Shown here one piece after another: positions 1 through 5,701 of a stretch of 5,701 nucleotides of DNA (its first letter is position 1; each line of letters opens with the position of its first letter). This DNA comes from Candidatus Aminicenantota bacterium (GTDB taxonomy: Bacteria > Acidobacteriota > Aminicenantia > UBA2199), in contig JAUXFB010000106.1 in assembly GCA_030620255.1 (NCBI GenBank), positions 1 through 5,701 of the forward strand, read 5' to 3'. Under the pieces are notes generated by a model. That model worked only from the letters and a program-made list of their open reading frames with translations, made no database searches and had not been told where the DNA came from. A program made the position numbers and the translations under genes.

Positions 1-389
1 TATAAATTCATTAAATAAAAAAAAGCATCGGCATCAGGCTTCCAGAATTTCATATCCCTTGTTATTACTACATCAAATTTTAGATTAGATTTATTCAACA
101 GATATTCAGTATTCTTTTTACTATTATTTGTTATTAATGAAATTTTTATATTATTGTTTTTTAAAAAAGATATAAATTCAAAAACGCCGTTCAGAGGACT
201 TGTTTTTAAGGTGTTTTGTTCTTCATGCTTTTCAAGTATGTTCAATTTTTCATAATCAATACTATTATTATTATAAATTTCTTTTAAAATATTTCCATTT
301 TTTATACATAACTCTTTTTTTATTTTTTTCCAATCTAAATAGCTTTCAAAAACTGTGCCATCCATATCAAAGATTGCTAATTTAACCAT
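1..389 (-). CDS. HAD-superfamily hydrolase (phosphoglycolate phosphatase-like), C-terminus cut by the window edge
   Basis: The first 129 residues of a HAD-fold phosphatase are present; the reading frame is still open at position 1. Motif I is FDMDGT, giving nucleophile Asp8 and general acid/base Asp10. Motif II is the Thr of SLITNNS (Thr87) and motif III the Lys of WKPDADAF (Lys117). Motif IV, with the metal-binding acidic pair, lies outside the window. The segment between motifs I and II (about residues 13-70) is mostly helical in composition, as expected of a small subclass I cap like that of phosphoglycolate phosphatases. The ATG at 387-389 has an AGGAG ribosome binding site 4 nt upstream, and that site overlaps the der stop codon, so translation is probably coupled to der. 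The family dephosphorylates small phosphorylated metabolites in the cytoplasm. The substrate cannot be told here; Gph-like, PpaX-like or nucleotidase activities are all possible. Confidence 0.85.
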   Translation of the reverse strand, partial: MVKLAIFDMDGTVFESYLDWKKIKKELCIKNGNILKEIYNNNSIDYEKLNILEKHEEQNTLKTSPLNGVFEFISFLKNNNIKISLITNNSKKNTEYLLNKSNLKFDVVITRDMKFWKPDADAFFYLMNL

Positions 390-393
390 ATTT

Positions 394-398
394 CTCCT
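394..398 (-). promoter_or_regulatory. Ribosome binding site of the HAD gene, overlapping the der stop codon
   Basis: AGGAG lies 4 nt before the ATG at 387-389, and its first two bases are the last two of the der TAG stop codon (397-399). Ribosomes ending der would finish directly on the next initiation site. This supports both the chosen start and co-transcription with der. Confidence 0.7.
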
Positions 399-1710
399 AT
401 TTTGATAAGATATTAAAAAAAATAGGTATGCCTTCGAGATCTAATTCTTCAGAGATTCTTCTTTTTAAATAAAGCTCATGAAATTGTTTTAATCTTGATT
501 TTGATTTTGTATAAAACCTTATGAAAAAAGGTTTGTATGACTCTATCGATAAATACTTTGGATTAAATGTTTTGTTATCTTCAGTTAATAATTTCTTTTC
601 TTTTAAAATTTCCTGAATTATATAATTAAGATCAGAAGTTTTTATTTTATCATGAATTTTATTATTAATTAACTCTGTTTTATCAATTAAATTAAAAATA
701 TTTTTTCCTGTTTTTGCTGATAATGTTATAAATGGAGCAAAATAGAAAAAATTAAGGTTCTGTTTTACTTTTTTTAGTATAGATAAAGAATCATTTTGAT
801 TACTGATCAAATCCCATTTGTTGCAAGCAATAACAACTGGTTTTGCTGATTTTAAAATTTTTTGTGCAATAAAAAAATCATTCCTATCCATTTTTGTTGA
901 TAAATCTAAAACAAAAACAACAATATCGGAATTTTTTATATCTTTTCCAGCTCTTATTACAGCTGCAGTTTCAGTATCTTCTTTAATTTTATGTAATTTC
1001 CTTATACCTGCATTATCAACAATTATAAATACTTTGTTGTTTCTTTTAAATTCAAGATCAACAGAGTCTCTCGTTGTTCCTGGCATTGGACTTACAATAA
1101 CACAATCATCATTTAGTACTTTATTAACTATTGATGATTTTCCCACATTTGGTTTTCCAACAATACTGATCCTTGTTTTTATACTTTCTTTTTCAGTACT
1201 TGTTGTATTGTAATCAACAAATTTTTCTTCAATTTTATCAAATAATTCATCAATACCAAGATTATGCTCAGCTGAAATCTCTAAATAATCTAATTTTAGA
1301 GAATAATAAGAGGAAGGAATAATGTAATTTCTTGGATTATCAATTTTATTAATAACAGGAATTATATTATCATTAATTTTCCTTATATTCAGGTATAAAT
1401 CTTTTTCATATCCCAATATCTCCCTTTTACCATCAAATAGAAAGATAATGAGATCTGATTTTTTAGCTTCTTTAAATATCCTTTTATTTATTTCTTCATA
1501 AATTACATTATTCCCAACGAAGAATCCTCCGGAATCCTGTATAGAAAATGTTCTGCTATTTAATGTAAAAGTTTTTTTATATATATCTCTTGTCATTCCT
1601 GGTTTAGAATGAATTAAAGCTTTTCTCTTACCAATTATTCTATTAAATAAAGTTGATTTCCCTGTATTTGGCACACCTATTATTGTTATTAATGGTAGAG
1701 TTTTATTCAT
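397..1710 (-). CDS. der: Ribosome-assembly GTPase Der (EngA), double G-domain protein
   Basis: Der is an essential cytoplasmic GTPase with two tandem G domains that acts in 50S ribosomal subunit assembly. The 437 residues are normal for the family. G domain 1 has the P-loop GVPNTGKST (12-20), GMTRD (38-42), DSGG (59-62), NKID (121-124) and an SAE segment (146-148). G domain 2 has GKPNVGKSS (185-193), GTTRD (211-215), DNAGIR (232-237), NKWD (297-300) and SAK (331-333). The C-terminal KH-like domain (about 350-437) ends with LDLEGIPIFF, matching the family's usual G-TPI ending. The P-loop begins at residue 12, which fixes the start. No clear Shine-Dalgarno sequence precedes the ATG, and the ispF stop codon is only 4 nt upstream, so initiation probably depends on coupling to ispF. 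The G3 motifs read DSGG and DNAG where DTGG and DTAG are usual. Confidence 0.96.
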   Translation of the reverse strand: MNKTLPLITIIGVPNTGKSTLFNRIIGKRKALIHSKPGMTRDIYKKTFTLNSRTFSIQDSGGFFVGNNVIYEEINKRIFKEAKKSDLIIFLFDGKREILGYEKDLYLNIRKINDNIIPVINKIDNPRNYIIPSSYYSLKLDYLEISAEHNLGIDELFDKIEEKFVDYNTTSTEKESIKTRISIVGKPNVGKSSIVNKVLNDDCVIVSPMPGTTRDSVDLEFKRNNKVFIIVDNAGIRKLHKIKEDTETAAVIRAGKDIKNSDIVVFVLDLSTKMDRNDFFIAQKILKSAKPVVIACNKWDLISNQNDSLSILKKVKQNLNFFYFAPFITLSAKTGKNIFNLIDKTELINNKIHDKIKTSDLNYIIQEILKEKKLLTEDNKTFNPKYLSIESYKPFFIRFYTKSKSRLKQFHELYLKRRISEELDLEGIPIFFNILSK

Positions 1711-1714
1711 ATTG

Positions 1715-2200
1715 TTAGGATTTAGATCTTACCATTGAAATACAATAGCATTCAATAGCCTCTCCCCTTTCAATATCTCCTATATTCTCTTTTGTTTTTG
1801 CTTTTAAATTAAAATCATGTTTAGATATATTGAGGAGAAAAGCAATGTTCTCTTGTATCTTATCTTTAAAAGGACTTATTTTCGGTTCATTTAAAATCAA
1901 AACACAATCAATGTTTATAATTTCAAAGTTTTTTTCATTGAATATTGTTAAAGCATGTTTTAGTAGTTTCTCACTTTTTATATTTCTATATTTAAGATCT
2001 GAATCTGGGAAAATTTCTCCTATGTCTTTTTCTCCGATTGCTCCAAACAAAGAATCTATTAAAGCATGAATTAAAACATCTCCATCGGAATGGGCAACGA
2101 ATTTGAGATCATTACAAACTTTTATCCCACCTATATATAGTCCATCTCCCTTTTCTATTCTATGTATATCATAACCAATTCCTGCTCTTATTTTTAACAT
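1715..2200 (-). CDS. ispF: 2-C-methyl-D-erythritol 2,4-cyclodiphosphate synthase
   Basis: IspF converts 4-diphosphocytidyl-2-C-methyl-D-erythritol 2-phosphate into the 2,4-cyclodiphosphate, releasing CMP, in the MEP route to isopentenyl diphosphate. It is a cytoplasmic homotrimer. The 161 residues match the usual length of about 160. GIGYDIHR near the N-terminus supplies metal ligands Asp11 and His13, and the third ligand His45 sits in HSDGDVLIHALID. FPDSD (64-68) and the C-terminal AKTKENIGDIERGEAIE block, which lines the CDP pocket, are also present. The family usually has Thr-Thr in place of Lys-Thr-Lys near this block. The start codon shares one base with the stop of the preceding PIN/TRAM gene (TAATG), with a modest AAGG about 4 nt upstream, indicating coupling. 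The usual partner ispD is not adjacent and the protein is not an IspDF fusion. Confidence 0.96.
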   Translation of the reverse strand: MLKIRAGIGYDIHRIEKGDGLYIGGIKVCNDLKFVAHSDGDVLIHALIDSLFGAIGEKDIGEIFPDSDLKYRNIKSEKLLKHALTIFNEKNFEIINIDCVLILNEPKISPFKDKIQENIAFLLNISKHDFNLKAKTKENIGDIERGEAIECYCISMVRSKS

Positions 2201-3180
2201 TAAACCTTTTTTCCAAAGATCATCTTACCAGATGTGGATTGTAAAACTGATGTTACTTCAATTTCCATTTGTTTTCCAATATCTGTTTTAGCATCATCTA
2301 CAATAACCATTGTTCCATCATCTAAATAAGCAATTCCCTGTCTTTTCTCTTTCCCTGCCTTTGAAATTTGTATATTTAGGTGCTCTCCGGGGTGAACAAT
2401 TGGTTTTAAAGCAAAAGCAAGTTCATTAACATTTAAGACTTTAACATCCTGAAGTTTTGCAATCTTACTAAGGTTAATATCATTTGTAATCACCTTAAAG
2501 TTTTGATCCTTAGCCATCAAAATGATTTTCTGGTCAACCTCTTTAATACCTGAAACGTTTTTATTCAGTATTGTTAATGATATATTTTTATTCTTTTTTA
2601 ATTGGTCAATTACATTAAGCCCTCTTTTACCTCTAACTTTTTTAATAGGATCATTTGAATCTGCAATAAGCTGAAGTTCAGCTAGAACAAATTGAGTAAT
2701 AATCATCTCCCCTTCTAAAAAACCAGAATTTGAAATGGAAACAATTCTTCCATCGATTATTGCGCTTGTATCTAAAAGGAATGAATCAGTAAAAGCACTG
2801 CTTCCTCTGAAAAACTCTTTTATATTCAAAGGCGAAAATATGTTTGGTTTATTTATTCCTATAAACAAGCCTGTTATTGGTAACCCAAACAAAAATAGAG
2901 ATTTAAAGAAAATATAAGCTGAGAAAGATATTGCTATTAGATTAAATAAATGAAACATTATCCAACCAATAAGAAAGCCAGATAGAAGCCCTACAAAAGC
3001 ACTCCAGATGTATCTTAATTCAGTTTTTTTTACTTTTAAGGCAATTAAGCATAGAGCAAGTGCAAACCCACCACCAATCACAGCCCCCTGCATCTGGGAT
3101 GTGTTTTGAAATGGAGGATAAGTATATCCTATTAAAGCAAAAAATAAAATAAATAATAATTTATAAATATAAATAAACAT
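2200..3180 (-). CDS. Membrane-anchored PIN/TRAM domain protein, YacL type
   Basis: The 326-residue product resembles Bacillus YacL. About four hydrophobic segments occupy residues 3-105. A PIN nuclease-like domain follows (about 134-245), with acidic residues Asp137 (LLDTSAIIDGR), Glu168 (VLAELQ), Asp216 (EVDQKI) and Asp234 (ITNDINL) in the order expected of a PIN active site. A TRAM domain (about 263-326), a predicted RNA-binding beta-barrel, starts at HPGE. All four acidic positions are intact, so metal-dependent RNase activity at the inner membrane is plausible but not shown. I place the start at ATG 3178-3180, because GAGGTG sits 4 nt upstream. A longer frame from a TTG at 3190-3192 would bury that ribosome binding site in the coding sequence and add four residues. 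In Firmicutes yacL is followed by ispD and ispF; here ispF follows directly, sharing one base. Confidence 0.9.
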   Translation of the reverse strand: MFIYIYKLLFILFFALIGYTYPPFQNTSQMQGAVIGGGFALALCLIALKVKKTELRYIWSAFVGLLSGFLIGWIMFHLFNLIAISFSAYIFFKSLFLFGLPITGLFIGINKPNIFSPLNIKEFFRGSSAFTDSFLLDTSAIIDGRIVSISNSGFLEGEMIITQFVLAELQLIADSNDPIKKVRGKRGLNVIDQLKKNKNISLTILNKNVSGIKEVDQKIILMAKDQNFKVITNDINLSKIAKLQDVKVLNVNELAFALKPIVHPGEHLNIQISKAGKEKRQGIAYLDDGTMVIVDDAKTDIGKQMEIEVTSVLQSTSGKMIFGKKV

Positions 3181-3184
3181 AGTA

Positions 3185-3190
3185 CACCTC
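3185..3190 (-). promoter_or_regulatory. Ribosome binding site deciding the PIN/TRAM start
   Basis: GAGGTG lies 4 nt before the ATG at 3178-3180. Its position favours that ATG over the in-frame TTG at 3190-3192, which would overlap it. Confidence 0.7.
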
Positions 3191-3199
3191 AATATTTTT

Positions 3200-3228
3200 A
3201 TTTTAACAGATTTTTAATAAATTATCCA
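3200..3228 (-). promoter_or_regulatory. Candidate sigma-70-type promoter of the PIN/TRAM-ispF-der-HAD cluster
   Basis: On the minus strand, TGGATA (3223-3228, four of six consensus bases) and TAAAAT (3200-3205, five of six) are separated by exactly 17 nt. A TGT immediately before the -10 box makes it an extended -10 element. Transcription would start near 3193, giving a leader of about a dozen bases that contains the GAGGTG ribosome binding site. The region is so AT-rich that chance matches are likely, but spacing, extended -10 and position before a gene with its own ribosome binding site all agree. Confidence 0.45.
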
Positions 3229-3309
3229 CTCCTTAAAACGTTAAACATTAACAATATAACGCGGTGATTATTTTTTATTAAATATTTTTTCGAATTTGTC
3301 TAATAAAAT

Positions 3310-4533
3310 CTATTCAACTGAAATAACAATCTTTTCATTTTTAAATTTATTTTTTGATAAAATAACGAGCAATGCACTCTCTCCATCTTTGTATATGTTT
3401 ATTTTATAATCAATTTCGTGTTTATAAAACTTTGGATATAAAACAATTTTAGTAATTTTAGTCAAATTCAGTTCTTTTGCAGATATATTGTTTGCATTAT
3501 TATATCTAAGATCAACTGATAAGTCGAATTTTACATTAGAAATATCTTGTAATTTATAGGATTTCAAAAACCCTGATTTTATGATCTCTTTTTTCTTAAG
3601 GTTTTTCTTTAAATCCATTATAAAGAATATAGAATTTATATTTTTTCGCATCTCAAGATTTTGTTTGTTTAAATCACTCAGCTTTTCAATTAATCCTGTT
3701 TTCTCATTATTTAAGAGCTCTAATTGAGAAATGAGCTCACTTCTTCTTGCTTCAAGAATTTCAATATCAGATGACAACTTATCCCTCTCTGAAATTGCCT
3801 TATCTTTTGCATCTACAAGTTTCTTTTTTGTTTTTCTAATAATCTGATTTGGTGAAATAGATGCATTACCCTGAGTAACAAAAGTCCCGTATTCTTTACC
3901 TGAATAAAAGTTCCAAACTTTAAATTCAGGAAGTAATGGTTCAAGTAATGCAGCCCTTTCAATTAATTCCAGTGCTCTATCTTTTTCAATTCCCTTTTGA
4001 TTTATAAGATAATCAATTGCGATCTTATAATGGCTCTCTCCCCTATTAACGATATGTGGCGTTGGTAATAAGGCTTCTATCTTTTTTATTTTTACCTTAA
4101 GATCAGAAATATCATTATTTTTATCAATTATATCATTTAACAAAGATTTAATTGAAATATCTTTCTCTTCATATATTTTCTTTTTTAGTATCTCCTTTTC
4201 CTGTTCAGTAAGACTTAAGGTATTTGCTAATGGCATATTCTTGCCTGTTTTTTCTTTGTATTCTTTCATTAATCTAAATATTTCATTCTGTTTTTCTTGA
4301 ATGTTTGATTCCATATCCCTTATTTTGATTACTAATTTATTCATCTGACGAAGTTTCGGTGCTCTATCTACTCTTTGGTCTGATTCTCCCCTAAATATAA
4401 AATATCCAGCAACAATTAAAATTAAAACTAATAATAGAATTATAATTAGAAGAGTTCGTTTTTTTTTCTTTTCTTCACCTATATCATCTAACATTGGTTT
4501 TAGCTCATCAAATTCTTTTTTTTCAATACTCAT
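3310..4533 (-). CDS. Single-pass membrane coiled-coil protein with a LysM-like central segment, function unknown
   Basis: The 407-residue product has a charged N-terminus (1-26, with KKKKR just before the membrane), one transmembrane helix (about 27-47) and no signal-peptidase site, so it is probably inner-membrane anchored with the bulk outside the cytoplasm. A Lys/Glu-rich helical coiled-coil stretch (about 60-155) leads into HIVNRGESHYKIAIDYL (160-176), which recalls the start of a LysM domain (H-x-V-x-x-G-[DE]-[ST]-x-x-x-I-A). The segment continues through KVWNFYSG and GTFVTQGNASISP (to 228), longer than a standard LysM. A second coiled coil (about 230-298) with heptad-like Leu/Ile spacing precedes a beta-rich C-terminal domain (about 300-407). 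From memory, the C-terminal pattern 'hydrophobic-KKNLKKKEIIKSGFL' loosely recalls the end domain of some Bacteroidetes coiled-coil adhesin-like proteins; I cannot verify this. The ATG is preceded by a strong AAGGAGG, which fixes the start. It follows tatC by 59 nt. Confidence 0.85.
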   Translation of the reverse strand: MSIEKKEFDELKPMLDDIGEEKKKKRTLLIIILLLVLILIVAGYFIFRGESDQRVDRAPKLRQMNKLVIKIRDMESNIQEKQNEIFRLMKEYKEKTGKNMPLANTLSLTEQEKEILKKKIYEEKDISIKSLLNDIIDKNNDISDLKVKIKKIEALLPTPHIVNRGESHYKIAIDYLINQKGIEKDRALELIERAALLEPLLPEFKVWNFYSGKEYGTFVTQGNASISPNQIIRKTKKKLVDAKDKAISERDKLSSDIEILEARRSELISQLELLNNEKTGLIEKLSDLNKQNLEMRKNINSIFFIMDLKKNLKKKEIIKSGFLKSYKLQDISNVKFDLSVDLRYNNANNISAKELNLTKITKIVLYPKFYKHEIDYKINIYKDGESALLVILSKNKFKNEKIVISVE

Positions 4534-4538
4534 ATTAT

Positions 4539-4545
4539 CCTCCTT
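4539..4545 (-). promoter_or_regulatory. Strong ribosome binding site of the coiled-coil gene
   Basis: AAGGAGG, the full consensus, lies 5 nt before the ATG at 4531-4533. It is the strongest ribosome binding site in the window and contrasts with the poor sites before tatA, tatC and der, so this protein may be made in larger amounts than its upstream neighbours. Confidence 0.8.
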
Positions 4546-4592
4546 AAAACATTTTATAATGTATTTAAATTAAATCATTCTTAAGCAACTTC

Positions 4593-5330
4593 TTATGCAT
4601 GATCTTTTCTGGGAGCAAATATTTTTGCAATTAAAACACTTAAAAGATAAAGTCCTATCATTGGAACTGCAAATAATGATTGAGTAATTATATCAGGTGT
4701 TGGCGTTATTACAGCTGAGATTATAAATATTAAAACAATTGCATATTTAAAATACTTTAAAAGAAACTTAGCAGTAATTAATCCTAATTTTGTCAGTAAA
4801 AATACAAGAACAGGTAACTCGAAAATCAATGAGATACCTATTAGAATTCTAAAAGCAAGTGAAAAGTATTCATTTATTGTAATTATTGCCCTGAAATTCT
4901 CACCTACTTTAAGAAAAAACCTGCAAGCCGAGGGGAAAACAAAATAATATCCAAATGCTCCCCCTAAAAGGAAAAAGAACGTAGTAAAAAATACAAAAGG
5001 AAACGCGTACCTTTTTTCCTTTTTGTATAAAGCAGGTGAAATAAATAACCACAATTGATAAAATATAAATGGAGATGAAAAGAATAAAGAACCTATAAAT
5101 GCTATTTTTATGTACATCATAAATGGTTCTGTTAGAGCTGTAAATGCCAATTTTTCACCCTCTGGTAAATATTTAATAATTGGTACTGATAACCACTCAT
5201 ACATATCTTTTACGAAATTCCAGGATATTAAAAAAAAGATGAGAACAAAAATTGATGATAAGATTATTCTTTTTCTTAATTCTCCAAGGTGTTCAAAAAA
5301 AGGCATTTCATTTGAATTTTTCTTCTTCAT
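4593..5330 (-). CDS. tatC: Twin-arginine translocase core subunit TatC
   Basis: TatC is the polytopic inner-membrane receptor that binds twin-arginine signal peptides and recruits TatA to move folded proteins across the membrane. The 245 residues and about six transmembrane helices fit the family. The N-terminal signature PFFEHLGELRKR (10-21) is followed by helix 1, TEPFMMYIK (67-75), FYQLWLFISPALYKKEKR (90-107, including Glu105, equivalent to the conserved E. coli Glu103), GAFGYYFVFP (124-133), the intramembrane glutamate in GISLIFELPV (Glu171, like E. coli Glu170) and ITPTPD (208-213) before helices 5 and 6. The start is uncertain. ATG 5328-5330 overlaps tatA by 23 nt, with only a distant AAGGA (about 14 nt upstream). 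Met9 at 5304-5306 lies one base after the tatA stop (TGAAATG) and would leave only one residue before PFFEHL. I keep the longer form, since most TatC proteins have several residues before that motif. Confidence 0.96.
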   Translation of the reverse strand: MKKKNSNEMPFFEHLGELRKRIILSSIFVLIFFLISWNFVKDMYEWLSVPIIKYLPEGEKLAFTALTEPFMMYIKIAFIGSLFFSSPFIFYQLWLFISPALYKKEKRYAFPFVFFTTFFFLLGGAFGYYFVFPSACRFFLKVGENFRAIITINEYFSLAFRILIGISLIFELPVLVFLLTKLGLITAKFLLKYFKYAIVLIFIISAVITPTPDIITQSLFAVPMIGLYLLSVLIAKIFAPRKDHA

Positions 5331-5562
5331 CTAAATATGTGATTTCCTTTATATTTTTATCTATCTCTTTTAAATCTTTTGATATGTCAGTACTTTCAAT
5401 CTCTTCTTCTATTGTAGATTTTGCATCATTAACAGTTTTTTTAAATTCTCTTATGGCTTTACCGAGCATCTTAGCAAAATCAGGTAATTTTTTTGGTCCA
5501 AATAGTAGCATTACAACGATAAAGATCATCATCAATTCTGGAAATCCTATAGAACCAAACAT
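5308..5562 (-). CDS. tatA: Twin-arginine translocase pore-forming subunit TatA
   Basis: TatA oligomerises in the inner membrane around TatC to let folded twin-arginine substrates pass. The 84-residue product has the standard plan: a short N-terminus with FGSIGFPEL, a transmembrane helix (about 8-21), the hinge FGPKKLP (21-27), an amphipathic helix LGKAIREFKK (33-42) and a charged, acidic cytoplasmic tail (about 43-84). The start is fixed because TatA proteins begin one to a few residues before the G-x-P-E-L motif. No Shine-Dalgarno sequence precedes the ATG. No separate tatB is seen, and with only TatA and TatC visible this protein may serve the TatB role too, as in minimal TatAC systems. The gene's 3' end overlaps tatC. 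Confidence 0.95.
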   Translation of the reverse strand: MFGSIGFPELMMIFIVVMLLFGPKKLPDFAKMLGKAIREFKKTVNDAKSTIEEEIESTDISKDLKEIDKNIKEITYLDEEEKFK

Positions 5563-5568
5563 ATTGTT

Positions 5569-5597
5569 ATAGTAGCATATAGTATATATAAAATCAA
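5569..5597 (-). promoter_or_regulatory. Candidate promoter immediately upstream of tatA
   Basis: TTGATT (5592-5597, four of six consensus bases) and TACTAT (5569-5574, four of six) are 17 nt apart, with TGC before the -10 box as an extended -10 element. Only six bases separate the -10 box from the tatA ATG, so the expected first transcribed base is the A of that ATG. This would give a leaderless mRNA, in keeping with the absent ribosome binding site. The surrounding TA-rich sequence makes chance matches likely. Confidence 0.35.
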
Positions 5598-5631
5598 TTT
5601 ATAGAGAAGTATATGACACCATTATTAAATT

Positions 5632-5701
5632 CTATATTATATCATTAATCTCAAGATTGAATAATTTATTTAAATATTTAGCCACACCTTCATTAAATAC
5701 A
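5632..5701 (-). CDS. C-terminal end of an unidentified protein, cut by the window edge
   Basis: One minus-strand frame is open from the right edge to a TAG at 5632-5634 and encodes 22 residues, including NEGVAKYLNKLFNL. The composition, a mixed amphipathic helix with Gly, Ala and Glu codons, looks like real coding sequence, and its orientation fits the tat genes downstream. The other two minus-strand frames hold stop codons nearby. Too little is present to name a family. It ends 69 nt before the tatA start, with no convincing terminator between them. Confidence 0.5.
   Translation of the reverse strand, partial: VFNEGVAKYLNKLFNLEINDII

Noticed and set aside
200..385. Short plus-strand open frame with many Phe, Tyr and Leu codons.
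   Set aside because: It lies antisense to the HAD gene, whose catalytic motifs are clear, and has no ribosome binding site or recognisable domain.
818..1213. 131-codon plus-strand open frame with hydrophobic stretches.
   Set aside because: It is the antisense shadow of der, covering both strands of conserved G-domain 2 motifs. The hydrophobic look comes from complementing Lys/Asn-rich codons.
1830..2069. Plus-strand open frame inside ispF.
   Set aside because: It is antisense to the metal-site and core region of ispF and has no independent coding evidence.
3273..3308. Inverted repeat TTTTATTA / TAATAAAA with a 20-nt loop just after the coiled-coil gene, a possible terminator.
   Set aside because: The stem is made only of A-T pairs, the loop is long, and no T-run follows on the minus strand (the sequence goes on to AATCACCGCG), so it is not a convincing intrinsic terminator.
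4546..4592. TATAAA within the gap between tatC and the coiled-coil gene, a possible -10 box.
   Set aside because: No acceptable -35 hexamer sits 16-18 nt upstream; the nearest TTG is 24 nt away. Read-through from tatA-tatC is an equally good explanation.
5252..5572. 106-codon plus-strand frame across the tatA/tatC overlap.
   Set aside because: It is antisense to the well-supported tatA and tatC genes. Its Ser/Phe/Leu composition is typical of shadow frames in AT-rich DNA.
5581..5622. TA-rich tracts with short inverted repeats (CATATA ... TATATG) upstream of tatA.
   Set aside because: Six-base A-T repeats are expected by chance in this composition; there is no G-C content or T-run to make a terminator or stable hairpin.

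Overview
The window is a compact, very AT-rich stretch of bacterial DNA in which every supported gene lies on the minus strand, so transcription runs from the right edge to the left. Proteins are rich in Lys, Asn and Ile. TGA is used as a stop (tatA) and TGG for Trp, so the genetic code is standard. A Sec-independent (Tat) export pair, the MEP isoprenoid gene ispF and the GTPase gene der indicate a bacterium. A YacL-type PIN/TRAM protein next to ispF is a neighbourhood known from Firmicutes and some other phyla. The phylum cannot be fixed from this window.

Layout in transcription order: the last codons of an unidentified gene (5632-5701); a short gap with a candidate promoter; tatA (5308-5562) overlapping tatC (4593-5330), which form a minimal TatA/TatC translocase; a 59-nt gap with a strong ribosome binding site; and a single-pass membrane coiled-coil protein of unknown function (3310-4533). 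A 129-nt gap follows, with the best promoter candidate in the window. After it comes a tightly packed cluster: a PIN/TRAM membrane protein (2200-3180), ispF (1715-2200, stop and start codons overlapping), der (397-1710, 4-nt gap) and a HAD-family phosphatase (1-389, 7-nt gap) that runs off the left edge.

The second cluster looks like one transcript from about position 3193 leftwards. It joins a putative RNA-binding nuclease-like membrane protein, an isoprenoid-precursor enzyme, a ribosome-assembly GTPase and a small-molecule phosphatase. The likely logic is shared housekeeping expression, not one pathway. The first cluster is about the cell envelope: protein export plus a membrane-anchored coiled-coil protein.

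I see no mobile element, CRISPR array, tRNA, rRNA or defence system, and no stretch over 300 bases without a gene. The least explained item is the coiled-coil protein downstream of tatC. Smaller points are the possible leaderless start of tatA, the missing ispD beside ispF, and several start-codon decisions.
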